From positions 1,004,940 to 1,068,939 of the forward strand of contig BGKB01000044.1 in assembly GCA_003116975.1 (NCBI GenBank): a DNA stretch of 64,000 nucleotides, given 5' to 3'. This DNA comes from Aurantiochytrium sp. KH105. Taxonomy: Eukaryota; Sar; Bigyra; Thraustochytrida; Thraustochytriidae. Each line of letters begins with the position of its first letter. Within the stretch, counting starts at the first letter, position 1. The notes beneath the pieces are model-generated. The model saw only the letters and a program-made list of their open reading frames with translations. It was not told the DNA's origin and ran no database searches. Position numbers and translations under genes: made by a program. Shown in pieces: positions 20,268-30,621 of the stretch.

Positions 20268-22907
20268 TCAGAAACAATCGAAGCGGTCCGTCCCGTAGCC
20301 GATCTTTTCCAGGCTTGGAATGCAAGCAAACTTGATCATCGGCGGAGGACCGCAAAGACCAACAAAGTTGCGCGCACCTGCCGGTGGCATGTTGGCGCGC
20401 ACCATGTCTTCATTGATAAAGCCGATGCCCCCCTTCCACACCTCGTCTTCGGGCGGATTGGAAACCGTGTAAAAGACATGAAGACGATCGGGGTGCGCCG
20501 CTGCCATCTCGTCAAGCTCAGCACGAAGTGCAATGTCGGCCGTGCTGTTATTGGCATAAATGAGCCAAAATACAGTCTTGTCGTCAGGATTCGCAAGGCC
20601 AGATTCAATCACACGGAAGGCGGGCGTAATGCCCGTACCTCCGCACATGAAACCAAGATTGTCGATCTCAATGTCCTTGGAACCGACGCGCAATTGACCT
20701 GCACGCGGGTACTGGATGTGACCACACGGTCCCTTGACCTGGACGAAGCTTCCCTCTGAAAGCGAATCAAGAACCTGGGACATCTTGCCGCCCTCTGGGA
20801 ATTTGGGGTGTTCGTTGGCACGGTAGACCTTGACGAGCATCGTGAACTCATCGCGGTCCTCGCTACGCGCCGCGAGCACAATTGGCGTGTACGGGCGAAT
20901 GACGGGACTGCCGTCTGGCATTTTCGATTTGATCATGACATGCATTCCCACGGGAAGACCGAGCGGGCGCTCGCGCTTCTCATCACGATGCCGGGGAGCA
21001 AAGCGCAAGAGAATCGTGTTGCTCGTGATGTCCTCCTTGCTGACAATCTCAAAGTCGACCCAGGCCTTCGGCTGAAGCCAAGGCTGGTTCTGCATCTGCT
21101 GCGGCGTCGCCGCGGGCTCGCTGCTGACCTGCTCGAGCTGCTTGCCAAGCGGCGCCGAGGCGAGGCGGCCAATGAGGTAGTCACGGAGCATGCCGATGGC
21201 CTTGGGCGAGTGGATGGCCTCGACGTCTTCCGTAGCGTCCGCGCCAGCAGCCATCAGGATACTGGCAGGACCGCCGGGATGGTCCTCCATGAAGGGCGTG
21301 CAGTCATAGACTTTGTCGCGCACAACGATCCAGGCGCTCTCCTCGGTATCGTGGCGGGCGACCTCGTCCAGCGTGAATTCAGGGAGCGACTTGAGGAGAG
21401 CCAGGTCTTCCTCGTCCATCTGCGCCGGGTCCTCATCGTCGTCGCCCATGCTCACGCTGCTGCCCTCGGTGTCGTCGCTGCCGGGGGCATCGGGAATCCG
21501 AACAGGTGGTACTGCAGCGGGCGGGCGGTGGTTGGCGGTCATCCATCCAACCGTGGACATGCCGGCCTCCTGCGTAGGATGCACGAAGCACAACTCCGTG
21601 CTGCCATCGTCGCGGACGCGGTGGTCGATGCGCACGCCAAAGATGCAGTTGTTGCCCATGCCCATGACATTCCACGTAAGTCTGTTGGGCTGAGTGTTGC
21701 TCGATTGGTCCCAAGCACGGCAATGCATCATGCGATGCGGCGTTGCCAGCTCTTCGGCCGTGGCCTCGTACGACCAATGAACCCAGCACCAGTACATGCC
21801 GTAGCGCGAGGGGCGCTCTTGCACGTGGAGCTCTGCGAGTTTCCACGTGTGGCCGTAGTCAAAGCTGACCTCTACGCGAGTAACCCGCTTGCCAGAGCCC
21901 GTGTAAGCATAGCCCTTGAGCGTGAGCGCAGGTTTGTTCTCGGATTGAGTTGTGGGCAACACCAGGGTGTCCTCGTGGAATGGAGTGACGATGGCGCTGT
22001 TGATGTTGAGCTCGTTAAAGAGGTACTCTTTGCGCATCCACCAGCCTTCCTTGTCAGCGAGCTCCTTGGTGATGCCAGGCGGGAGAATTCGGTTGTCAAA
22101 GTAGTGGTAATAGCTGTCGCTCTCACCCTTTCGGACCTCGAGACGTTTGAGCCACTTGACCATGCGACCGCCAATCCAGCCGGGGACAACCACGCGCACG
22201 GGGTAGCCGCGATCGGGGGGCAAAGGCTTGCCGTTCACCTCAAACGCGAGGATAACGTCACTCGCTAGGTTCATGGCGAGGCCGAGGGGAATGCACGTTC
22301 CGTAGTTGCCCTTGGGAAGATCATCAGCACCGACCATCCAAAGGTAGCGCTCTTCGAGGGGATACTCGTCATCCTCGTCTTCGTCCTCATCGGAGCGCCA
22401 AGGGAGGTTGCAGAGTTTGAGCAGAACGTCGCGCATGCGCACGCCGCGCCACTGTGCAGTTGAAACAGCGCCGGTATTCCAGCTAAAGCCCACCGTCTTG
22501 TCGGTCAGGTTCTCCTCCTTGCGACGATTTCCGGCGCACGTCAGAGTGGCCGTCACGGAGACGGAAGGGAGCGCAATGAGCTCGTCCATGGACAAGCTCA
22601 CATTCGTGAAGCCGCGCGCCACGTCTTCCTCGTCTGCGACGATCTCCAGCTTGTGCGAGTCCCAGTCGAGCTTGGGCACTGGGCCATGGTTCCGCGTGTA
22701 GTGAATGCTCGTCGGGGTGATGAAGCCGGCCTCCATGAGCTTTTGCGCGGGGGACTCCGCGTTGAAGGGGTGGATTCCCGTCAGTCTCACCATCTCCGGG
22801 TGGCGAGGGACCCAGGCATCAGGGGTCTTGGCGTCGCGCGGGTCGGGGACCACGTCCTCTGCGTACAGAGACTCGTCCACCTCGTACTTGAGCTTGCGCG
22901 TCTTCAT
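20268..22907 (-). CDS. Eukaryotic assimilatory nitrate reductase
   Basis: The 879-residue protein has the full eukaryotic layout. The molybdopterin sulfite-oxidase-fold domain (about 60-330) has the Mo-ligand Cys124 in TLTCAGNRRK. The Mo-dimerisation domain (about 340-480) follows. A cytochrome b5 domain has haem ligands His543 in DHPGG and His566 in AIHSPKA. The C-terminal cytochrome-b5-reductase half has RPYTPI for FAD (about 670), GGTGITPA for NAD(P)H (about 756) and CGPPPM near 855. It reduces nitrate to nitrite in the cytosol using NAD(P)H. The N-terminus is polar with no targeting signal. It is divergent from nitrite reductase across 2.2 kb. All catalytic residues I checked are present. 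The length is normal for the family (850-950). Preference for NADH or NADPH cannot be called. Confidence 0.97.
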   Translation of the reverse strand: MKTRKLKYEVDESLYAEDVVPDPRDAKTPDAWVPRHPEMVRLTGIHPFNAESPAQKLMEAGFITPTSIHYTRNHGPVPKLDWDSHKLEIVADEEDVARGFTNVSLSMDELIALPSVSVTATLTCAGNRRKEENLTDKTVGFSWNTGAVSTAQWRGVRMRDVLLKLCNLPWRSDEDEDEDDEYPLEERYLWMVGADDLPKGNYGTCIPLGLAMNLASDVILAFEVNGKPLPPDRGYPVRVVVPGWIGGRMVKWLKRLEVRKGESDSYYHYFDNRILPPGITKELADKEGWWMRKEYLFNELNINSAIVTPFHEDTLVLPTTQSENKPALTLKGYAYTGSGKRVTRVEVSFDYGHTWKLAELHVQERPSRYGMYWCWVHWSYEATAEELATPHRMMHCRAWDQSSNTQPNRLTWNVMGMGNNCIFGVRIDHRVRDDGSTELCFVHPTQEAGMSTVGWMTANHRPPAAVPPVRIPDAPGSDDTEGSSVSMGDDDEDPAQMDEEDLALLKSLPEFTLDEVARHDTEESAWIVVRDKVYDCTPFMEDHPGGPASILMAAGADATEDVEAIHSPKAIGMLRDYLIGRLASAPLGKQLEQVSSEPAATPQQMQNQPWLQPKAWVDFEIVSKEDITSNTILLRFAPRHRDEKRERPLGLPVGMHVMIKSKMPDGSPVIRPYTPIVLAARSEDRDEFTMLVKVYRANEHPKFPEGGKMSQVLDSLSEGSFVQVKGPCGHIQYPRAGQLRVGSKDIEIDNLGFMCGGTGITPAFRVIESGLANPDDKTVFWLIYANNSTADIALRAELDEMAAAHPDRLHVFYTVSNPPEDEVWKGGIGFINEDMVRANMPPAGARNFVGLCGPPPMIKFACIPSLEKIGYGTDRFDCF

Positions 22908-23420
22908 CGTCTTGTCCTTCTTTCCCTTTCACAAGCGGCGACGGCACCAGTGGCAGGACTTGTCTTGATTTGCTTTGGTGACCTTCGAAGAGCGCTCGCT
23001 GCTTGCTGCGCGATCACGGTGGCTTGAGACTCCGTGGTCGGTCAGATCGCACGGAGCTATGTATGTATAGTATGTATGAAGAAGGCTGTCTATACGCAGC
23101 AGACTCCGACTTGCCGCCGGAGAGCCAAGCTACGCGTTGCAGGTCGCAGTCGCTGTCGCGTGTTCGCGGACTCCGAGACCAGGCCGTCCACACGCGGGCG
23201 TCTGCACCCGCGAGAAGCCAGGATCTGTCTGGTCTGTTTGCTGCAGACTCGGGCCGCGCGGGAGGAGGCTAGTGATGGGTCGGCTTGTCTGCCAGGTACG
23301 GCGAGCAAGCGGCACACGAAGGGCTCTCGTTCTTACACACAACAGGATAGCTCGCGCTGAAAGAGCATCTACCTGACTGGGGCGTCCCTAGCGCCCTGGC
23401 GGCTTACTTGATCGACCGAC

Positions 23421-23446
23421 CGATCGATCGATCGATCGATCGATCG
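23421..23446. repeat. (GATC)n microsatellite
   Basis: There are six perfect GATC units, with related GACC units just before them. The array is self-complementary and could form a cruciform in the shared nitrate promoter. Confidence 0.9.
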
Positions 23447-23957
23447 CCAGGAAAACGGGGAGGCCACAAGAAACGCGTGCAACTGCAACGCGCGCAGTGC
23501 AGGTTTCGCTGCGAGTATGAGCGACACGAGCCGGCCGACCAGCCCTCCGTCTGGCAGGCCCGCCGGGGGAAAGAGGTGGCGGTGCTTGCTTTGTTCTTGC
23601 AAAACTCGGCCGCTCGCGCGCTCGATCGCTGCAGTCGCTCGCGCGCGCTCGCCCACTGATTTCTTGTGCAGAAACTGGAATTCGAATTCTAAAGAACCTC
23701 CCCGTTTCCCTTCATCCCGCGGCGTCGAAGAGGAAAAGCTCGCGCCTCCACAGCTGGGCGTCTCCCGGTCGCAGCACCCATTGCTCGCTCGCATGTCGAC
23801 GCAGCGGGGCGTCGCAAATGGGAAGCGAATAGGAAATGGAAGTTGTCGAAGTACGCCCTGGTGTGGGTCTCCACTGGCCTTGCTTCGATGGGCGGCTCTG
23901 ACGGATCGCCGACGATGACGAGTTTGATGGCTTGGCTGGTTTCCTTCCTGCGCACAA

Positions 23958-23967
23958 TGATAGATAA
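23958..23967 (+). promoter_or_regulatory. Overlapping GATA-factor site pair
   Basis: TGATAGATAA contains two overlapping HGATAR sites (TGATAG and AGATAA) in one orientation, near the middle of the divergent nitrate promoter. Such pairs bind AreA/NIT2-type factors in fungi. Binding here is untested. Confidence 0.4.
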
Positions 23968-24941
23968 ATGAACGTGGCAGTGGCCGCTGTCTAGCCCTCG
24001 ATCGGAGAGGAGGCAGAAGCGGCGACCGCGTGGCTGGTGGCTGAAAACTCGCTCGACAGCGGTATAGCACCTGCACAAGCCGCAGCTGGCCGGCTGCTTT
24101 TTCTCGCTCTCGCGTGCCCCATGGCCGGCAGCGGCGGAGGCGGACGCGATCACGCTAACATCTCAACTTGCGTTCGAGCGGGAGCCTCTCGCTCGCCGCC
24201 GGCAGAGGCGACGGTGACCACGTTCGCGATCGCGTCGCTTGAGCCAGAATTTGCCATCGATCGCTAAGAAGGAACAGGAGCAGCGACGGCAACCAGTCCC
24301 CTGCCCGCCTACGTCCCCCGCAGCGCCAGTGGCGAGCATCTGAGGGAACTGGTGTGGCCCACAGCGAATGACCGAGGCTGAAGGGGGTTCGGGGAGCGTG
24401 GGTTGCTCGCCAGTCCCTCGTTCTCCCCAGCAGACTTTTGCTGGCGGTCTGTTGGCTGGTCGGTTGGCTGGCCGGCTCGCTGGAGAAAGAGATTTCTGAG
24501 CGAGCACCTGCAGCCGCGGCCGCGAACGCGCACGGGTTTGTCCGGCTTCTCCCGGGCGGCTCCTGCGCGGATCGCTGGCCGGCCAGCCGGCCGACCGGAG
24601 GCGCGTGCGGGCACGACGTGGATGCGCCGCCGCCAGCAAAGAATTTCTTTCTCTTCCCATTTCTTTTTTTTTTTTTTCATTTCTCCCTCATTCTCCTTCT
24701 TCCTCTTTTCTCCTATTGTCTGCGCGAGAGGTCGCATCAACAGCGAGCAAGACAAGACAACACAAGACAAGAGTTGCGCGAGGACGAGCTCGCGTGGCAC
24801 CCACTCGCCTTTCGCGGTCAAGCGCCCGCCGGATTTGAGTTGAAGTCCACGCCGGCGCGGCCATTCGCGGTTCTTGTGGCGGGTCTGGCGGTGTCTCCGA
24901 GGCGAGCCGGGTTGCCGGAGGGAGCGTCGCGTTGCACGAGA

Positions 24942-25010
24942 TCGCATTGCATCGCGCAGTACTGTATTGCATTCAAGTTGCATTGCATTGCGTTGTACGC
25001 TGCATCGCAC
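24942..25010 (+). repeat. ATTGC-rich array upstream of nitrite reductase
   Basis: There are five ATTGC units, two of them directly adjacent in TTGCATTGCATTGCG, mixed with GCATCGC variants. The array ends about 115 bases before the start codon. A similar array in the same relative orientation lies upstream of the nitrate transporter gene. Confidence 0.7.
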
Positions 25011-25126
25011 CCGCCATAGCAAGGAAAGGGCGGCGTAGAAGAAGGCGACGGGCAAAGCACAAACGAGGCGCGCCTGAGCGCACAGGCAAGAGGCGCAGAA
25101 AGAGGACACGAGAGGGAGGAAGAACG

Positions 25127-28100
25127 ATGGCGCCCGCGCGGGAGAAGATCGTGGTCGTGGGCCATGGCATGACCGGCCAGCGGCTCGTGGAGAAGCTTGT
25201 GGAGCACAGCGCCGGCTTAGACGCGGAGCAGCGGCCGGAGATCGTGGTGTTCGGAGAGGAGTCGCAACCCGCATATGACAGAGTCAAGCTGACCTCGTAC
25301 TTTGAGCACATGGATCCCATGCGTCTGCACCTCCAGCAGCGTGAGTGGTATGATGAGAACAAGAGCCAGGTGACGCTGCGCAGCGGCGACCGCGTGGTGG
25401 CCATCGACAGCGCCAAGCGTGTGATCAAGACGCGCGAGGGCGACGAGCTCGGATACGACAAGCTGGTCCTGGCCACCGGCAGCGTGCCTTTTGCGCCGCC
25501 CATTGAGGGCGTCTGCAAGGACCACCTGCTCGCCCAATTCTACGGTGGTAGCGACGGGGTTTCTTCTTGCGCTTGCGGACCCGAGGCGCATCCTAAGGGC
25601 GTCTTTGTGTACAGGACAATCGACGACCTCGATGCCATGGTCAAGTACTCCAAGGAGCACAAGATTAAGGCCGCCGCCGTCATTGGCGGAGGTCTGCTGG
25701 GCCTCGAGGCCATGCGCGTTTGCTCGGAGCACCTCGGTGTTGAGGACGTCCGCGTGCTCGACAGCTCGCCGCACCTGATGCGCCGCCAGCTCGACGGCAA
25801 GGGTGGCCGCCAGCTCATCCGCACCATTGAAAGCATGGGCTACAAGGTTCACACCCGCGCGCGGACCTCCCGCATCGAGGCCGAAGATGGCCTCTGCAAG
25901 AAGCTCTACGTGGGCAAGGCCGGCGCCGAGGGCAGCTTCGACATTGACGTTGACATGGTCATCCTCTCGGCCGGTATTCGCCCTCGCGACGAGCTGGCTC
26001 GCACTGCGGGAACTCTGACCATGGCTGATGCCACGGGCGGAGGCATCCAGGTCGACGACCACATGGCCACCTCGGATCCGCATATTTTCGCTGTCGGCGA
26101 ATGCGCGAGCCACAACGGCATGTGCTACGGCCTCGTTGGACCGTGCTACGATATGGCTGCCGTGCTCGCGTACAACCTCGTCAACCCGAGCGCCAAAGAG
26201 GAAGCCAAGACGTTTTCCACCGGTGATGTAAGCACCAAGCTCAAGCTCATGGGTGTCGATGTCGCTAGCTTTGGCGACTACTCGATCGAAGAGGACAAGG
26301 AGAACGACGACAATGCTCTTTCGCTGGTCTTTCAGGACCCTCTTGCGGGCATCTACCGCAAGCTCACCTTTACGGCTGACGGCAAGAACCTTCGCGGAGG
26401 TATCTTGGTCGGCGATGCCGAGGACTACGGCACCCTGTCAATGCTCGCCAAGAGCTCCAAGCCTCTCAAGGTGTCCCCCACCTCGCTGCTGCCTCCGCCG
26501 AGTGCGAACGGCGGCTCGGGCGGAGCTGGTGTCAGTATTGTGGACATGGACGACGACGCCCAGGTGTGCTCGTGCAACGACGTGAGCAAGGGCGCGATTT
26601 GTGCATCGGTGCGTGACCAAGGCTGCGAAACGGTCGGTGCCATTGGCGGCTGCACCAAGGCCGGCATCAGCTGCGGAGGTTGCAAGCCGCTCCTGCAAGA
26701 GCTTCTCGTCGACGAGATGGGCAAGCTTGGCAAGACGGTGGACAAGAGCCTTTGCGAGCACTTTCGTTTCACGCGCCAAGAGCTCTTCCACATTGTGCAG
26801 ATCAACAAGATCAAGAGCTTTAACGAGCTTTTCGAGTCCCACGGCTCCGATACCGCCAGCGTGTACCGTGGATGCGAGATTTGCCGTCCGGCCGTGGCAA
26901 GCATCTTGGCCTCGTTGTGGAACGAGCTGGTGATCAGCAATGACAATGCCCCACTTCAAGACACCAACGATCGTTTCCTTGGCAACATTCAGCGCGGCGG
27001 CTCGTACTCGGTGGTGCCTCGCGTTCCCGGCGGCGAGATCACGCCCGCCAAGATCATTGCCCTCGGCGAGATCGCCCAACGCTATGGCCTGTACTCGAAG
27101 ATTACCGGAGGCCAGCGCATCGATCTCTTTGGTGCCGAGCGCCACCAGCTTCCGCAAATCTGGGAGGACCTGGTCAACGCCGGTTTCGAGAGCGGCCATG
27201 CCTACGGCAAGGCCTTGCGAACAGTCAAGTCCTGCGTTGGCTCGACGTGGTGCCGCTTCGGTATGCGCGACAGCGTAGGCTTTGCCATCGAGCTTGAGGA
27301 GCGCTACCGTGGCATTCGTTCTCCGCACAAGCTCAAGGGTGGTGTCTCGGGCTGCATCCGCGAGTGCGCAGAGGCGCAGAGCAAGGACTTTGGTCTCATC
27401 GCGACGGAGCAAGGTTACAACCTGTACGTTTGCGGCAACGGCGGCAGCAAGCCGCGCCACGCCACCCTCTTGGCATCTGGCATTGATGAGGAAACCTGCA
27501 GACGTTACCTGGATCGCTTTCTTATGTTCTACATTCGCACTGCCGACAAGCTGCAGCGCACGGCTCGCTGGCTCGAGGGCCTCGAGGGTGGCATCGACTA
27601 CCTCAAGGAGGTTGTGGTGAACGACAAGCTCGGCATCGCCGAAGAGCTCGAGGCTCAGATGGCTCATCTCATTTACACGTACAAGTGTGAGTGGAAGGAA
27701 ATTGTCACCGACCCGGAGCGCCGCAAGATGTTCGCGCAGTACGCGAACGAGCCCTCCAAGTCGGAGCGCGGCATCGAGTTTATCAAGCAGCGCGGTCAGC
27801 AGCGGCCTGCGGACTGGCCCAAGACCTGGGACGCACTCCCGCATGTGCCCAAGCCTTCGAACAACCCTGTCATCGCGCTTGAGCCGGAGACGGAGGAGAG
27901 CATCGAATCCAAGGATCCGTCGTCCTCGCCAATGATGTCTTCGCAGCGTTTCCCTGGTGGCGAGACTTGGGTGGATATGGTGCACGTCGACGACGTACTC
28001 ATGGACTCTGGCGTCACGCTGCGCTACGGCAGGTCGGAGCTAGCACTTTTCAAGCTCGCGACCTCTGCCAAGACTGGCCCCAAATTTCGTCTCTTTGCCA

Positions 28101-28477
28101 CACAGAACATGTGCCCGCACCGCAACTCGTTCGTTTTATCGAGCGGCTTGGTTGGTGACGCGGGCGGGCTGCCCAAGGTGGCCTGCCCTATTCACAAGAA
28201 GCGCTACATTCTCACGACGGGTAAGTGCCTTGATGACGAAAACTACGAGCTCTGGACCTTCCGCACGCGTCTCGATCCCTCGACGGGCCGGGTCTCGCTT
28301 CTTCTTCCGTCCGAAGCGGACTTGGACGAAATCCTTGCGAGCGAGAAGTACCGTGTCACCTCGGCAATGAAGGACTACAACCCGGCGGAGCATACCATCG
28401 AGGTCGAGACGTCGCTTGCAGACGGCGGTGAGGCCAAGAGCACTGCATGCTGTGGTGATTCGAAGCTTGAATGGTAA
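25127..28477 (+). CDS. NAD(P)H nitrite reductase with C-terminal Rieske (NirBD/NiiA type)
   Basis: I start at 25127 (1116 residues, MAPAREKIVVVGHGMTG). The upstream in-frame ATG at 24932 only adds Arg-rich sequence derived from the ATTGC array. Order of domains: FAD/NAD oxidoreductase (VVVGHGMTG at the N-terminus, VIGGGLLGLEAM near 185), a BFD-like [2Fe-2S] domain (CSCNDVSKG about 480, CGGCKPLL), nitrite/sulfite reductase half-domains, the 4Fe-4S/siroheme cysteines (SCVGSTWC about 702 and SGCIRECAEA about 742), and a NirD-type Rieske domain (NMCPHRNSF about 995, ACPIHKKRY). It performs the six-electron reduction of nitrite to ammonium with NAD(P)H in the cytosol. This fungal/oomycete form differs from the plastid ferredoxin enzyme. 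It needs siroheme, whose precursor is made by the methyltransferase at 34725. Confidence 0.97.
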   Translation: MAPAREKIVVVGHGMTGQRLVEKLVEHSAGLDAEQRPEIVVFGEESQPAYDRVKLTSYFEHMDPMRLHLQQREWYDENKSQVTLRSGDRVVAIDSAKRVIKTREGDELGYDKLVLATGSVPFAPPIEGVCKDHLLAQFYGGSDGVSSCACGPEAHPKGVFVYRTIDDLDAMVKYSKEHKIKAAAVIGGGLLGLEAMRVCSEHLGVEDVRVLDSSPHLMRRQLDGKGGRQLIRTIESMGYKVHTRARTSRIEAEDGLCKKLYVGKAGAEGSFDIDVDMVILSAGIRPRDELARTAGTLTMADATGGGIQVDDHMATSDPHIFAVGECASHNGMCYGLVGPCYDMAAVLAYNLVNPSAKEEAKTFSTGDVSTKLKLMGVDVASFGDYSIEEDKENDDNALSLVFQDPLAGIYRKLTFTADGKNLRGGILVGDAEDYGTLSMLAKSSKPLKVSPTSLLPPPSANGGSGGAGVSIVDMDDDAQVCSCNDVSKGAICASVRDQGCETVGAIGGCTKAGISCGGCKPLLQELLVDEMGKLGKTVDKSLCEHFRFTRQELFHIVQINKIKSFNELFESHGSDTASVYRGCEICRPAVASILASLWNELVISNDNAPLQDTNDRFLGNIQRGGSYSVVPRVPGGEITPAKIIALGEIAQRYGLYSKITGGQRIDLFGAERHQLPQIWEDLVNAGFESGHAYGKALRTVKSCVGSTWCRFGMRDSVGFAIELEERYRGIRSPHKLKGGVSGCIRECAEAQSKDFGLIATEQGYNLYVCGNGGSKPRHATLLASGIDEETCRRYLDRFLMFYIRTADKLQRTARWLEGLEGGIDYLKEVVVNDKLGIAEELEAQMAHLIYTYKCEWKEIVTDPERRKMFAQYANEPSKSERGIEFIKQRGQQRPADWPKTWDALPHVPKPSNNPVIALEPETEESIESKDPSSSPMMSSQRFPGGETWVDMVHVDDVLMDSGVTLRYGRSELALFKLATSAKTGPKFRLFATQNMCPHRNSFVLSSGLVGDAGGLPKVACPIHKKRYILTTGKCLDDENYELWTFRTRLDPSTGRVSLLLPSEADLDEILASEKYRVTSAMKDYNPAEHTIEVETSLADGGEAKSTACCGDSKLEW

Positions 28478-29064
28478 TCGAAAAGCTCAAACTCTATCGT
28501 AACTGCAAAAACATGTCAAGTTCTTTTTCTTCTTTCCAGTATTCTATTGCTCACTTGCTTGCTGTTTCGCTCGCCACAGAAATTTTTTTGCACTTGCAAT
28601 GAAATCTTCAGCCACGACGACCGACACCATCATTCACCTTTTGCATGAGGTGCTCTTGGACACAGGAAGCACCGCGGGGAGAGGGAAATGACTGACTTGC
28701 ATGAAGGATCTTTCGCTTCCGATGGGTCGGCACGTGAAGGCCTTCATAGAGCCAAGAACAGTAGGCGAGGTCACGTGGTTCTGATCGACTAGAGATGTTG
28801 ACGTTGGTGCGATACTTTGCACCTTTGACGGACAAATCGCAATTTTTGGCTAGGGGCGAGGCGGCGGCCTGCAGAGACGTTCTGATGTCCTGGAGGGAGA
28901 AGAAGGGTGCTGCATGAGCATTACCAAAGCAATGAAGCTGAAGGTAACAAGCTTCGCGACCAGCAGCGGCAGCAGCAGTAGGATTGACAAAAGACACCAA
29001 TTATTGTTATCAAAACTGGGAATCAGGATGCAGGTTCGCAAATCAAACAGTCCGGACAGCTCAC
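28478..29064. other. Convergent intergenic region, nothing recognised
   Basis: This region lies between the 3' ends of nitrite reductase and the nitrate transporter and is A+T-richer than the genes. No coding or repeat signal is seen. Confidence 0.5.
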
Positions 29065-30621
29065 TTAGGCCTGCACGGTTTCCTTCGTGCCATGAATGGA
29101 GGAATCGCCAATATCCTCGGATGCCTCGGACGCGGTCTCAACTGAGGACAAAGGCTTGGAACGGCAGCCAAGGAGGTACTGACCCTGAACAGGGATAAGC
29201 GACACGAAGGCGGCGACGCCAAAAATGATGAAGGCAAGGTAAAGGTAAGCATCGCGCTGGCTGTCGATGCTCTTGAACATGGTCGACCAGGACACAGCGC
29301 CGATGTTGCCACCAGCGCCCACAATACCAGCGACGTTGCCGATGTTGCCCGGGTTGAGGAAAGGAACAATGGCAAAAGTCGCGCCCTCACTGGCCTGGAC
29401 AAAGATGCTAAAGCAAACGAGGAAGCCAATGGCAGTGGGCACGGCGGTGACTTGGCTGAAGACAACAAGCATGGTTGCCTCGCCGAGCAGCGTGAACATG
29501 AGGACACCAAGGCGTCCGCGCATACCAAAGCGGTAAAAAGCAAAGTCACTGCCCACACCGCCGAGAGCGCGAGCAAAGAGGTTCATGAGGCCAAAGAGGG
29601 AAGCGATCTGCGAGGCTGTGTCCTTGCCGAGAGTAGAGCACGAGGCAGGGTAGCTCGTGCTGATCTGCACGGCAAGGTCGGTGCAGCTGGGGTCGGCGTC
29701 CGTGTTAAAGTAGCGGTAGAGGAAGCCCGAGAGCGAGTTGTTGAGCGCGAGCTCGACACCGAAGCAGGCAGCGTAGATGAGAGCCAAGAGCCAGACGCGG
29801 TAGTCAAGGACGACGTCAAGGTGAGAGGCTTTCTTCGCAGGGGCGTCCTTGACAGGGGCCTCCTCGTCCGCGATCTTGTCAGCGCTGGGGTCGTTGTAAA
29901 GACGGTTGCTCCAGTGACCCTGAGGGCAATCGTCACTGAAGAGGAGCATGGGGATGGCGACACAGATCATCATGAGGCCCGGAACAATTAGGGCATAGCT
30001 CCACGCCGTCTCGTCTTCAACGCCGCTGGAGCGGATGCCAGAGATGATGGAGGCCACGAGAGCAAGCGCAGCACCACCGCCCAGGTTGCCCCAGCCGCCA
30101 GCAAAAGCGTTGGCAGTACCCACGACGCGAGTTCCGAACATCATGGTAGTCCAGTACTGGCACGGGACGAAAGCACCACCCACGAGTCCGATGAAGAAGC
30201 GGATCGCGAGCAGGCCCGAAGCTGAGTTAACAGAGGAGGAAATGAGCACCAGGGCGCCACCTCCCAGGAGGAGGACGGCCTGTGGGCGACGGGCACCGAA
30301 GCGCTCACAGACAGGGCCGAGCGCGAAGCGGACAAAGATGGTGCCGAGCACCGAGACGATGTTTGAGGTCTTCTTGACATCGTTGGTGATATCGTTGCTA
30401 GTGTCAGCAACAATGTACTCGAGGCAGGGCACGATGGAGAACCAGCCCAGGAAGGCAACAAAGAACGAGACCCACGAGGCATGGAAAGCGCGGTACCAGG
30501 GGCGCATGCACGAAAAGACCTTGAAGTCAAGGGCGCGTCCATACTCGTCGGTGGGGATGCCCTTGTACTCTTGGTTCTTGATGTCGCGGGAAATCCCGCC
30601 GGTGGCGCCAAGAGCGACCAT
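29065..30621 (-). CDS. High-affinity nitrate/nitrite transporter (NNP, NRT2/NrtA-like)
   Basis: I start at the ATG at 30621 (518 residues, MVALGATGG). The in-frame ATG at 30822 would add 67 Lys/Arg/Ala-rich residues without family character. The protein has about 12 hydrophobic segments of the major facilitator fold. Both nitrate signatures are visible: AFAGGWGNLGGGAALAL (about residue 165) and GAGGNIGAVSW (about 450). The tail IKNQEYKGIPTDEYGRALDFKVF at the N-terminus also matches NRT2 proteins. Members import nitrate with protons at the plasma membrane. The C-terminus is a short acidic tail. It sits three genes into the nitrate cluster, convergent with nitrite reductase, so uptake and both reduction steps are adjacent. 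Confidence 0.95.
   Translation of the reverse strand: MVALGATGGISRDIKNQEYKGIPTDEYGRALDFKVFSCMRPWYRAFHASWVSFFVAFLGWFSIVPCLEYIVADTSNDITNDVKKTSNIVSVLGTIFVRFALGPVCERFGARRPQAVLLLGGGALVLISSSVNSASGLLAIRFFIGLVGGAFVPCQYWTTMMFGTRVVGTANAFAGGWGNLGGGAALALVASIISGIRSSGVEDETAWSYALIVPGLMMICVAIPMLLFSDDCPQGHWSNRLYNDPSADKIADEEAPVKDAPAKKASHLDVVLDYRVWLLALIYAACFGVELALNNSLSGFLYRYFNTDADPSCTDLAVQISTSYPASCSTLGKDTASQIASLFGLMNLFARALGGVGSDFAFYRFGMRGRLGVLMFTLLGEATMLVVFSQVTAVPTAIGFLVCFSIFVQASEGATFAIVPFLNPGNIGNVAGIVGAGGNIGAVSWSTMFKSIDSQRDAYLYLAFIIFGVAAFVSLIPVQGQYLLGCRSKPLSSVETASEASEDIGDSSIHGTKETVQA

Larger units (their letters stand above)
22908..25126. promoter_or_regulatory. Divergent promoter region between nitrate and nitrite reductase
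   Basis: This 2.2 kb region holds both 5' flanks of the two reductase genes. It contains a (GATC)n repeat, one overlapping pair of HGATAR-type GATA sites, an AAGAC pentamer array (about 24747-24772) and an ATTGC array close to the nitrite reductase start. In fungi the equivalent divergent region is controlled by nitrogen GATA factors; the same control here is inference. Long open frames in the region are low-complexity and are not genes. Confidence 0.6.

Noticed and set aside
20808-22268. 486-codon frame antisense to nitrate reductase
   Set aside because: Same reason: a shadow of a strongly biased gene with no recognisable domain.
23421-23446. (GATC)n as a possible methylation-controlled or replication element
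   Set aside because: Too short and simple; a microsatellite is the simpler reading in a eukaryotic promoter.
26438-27985. 515-codon frame antisense to nitrite reductase
   Set aside because: It arises from codon bias on the opposite strand; nitrite reductase has all catalytic motifs.
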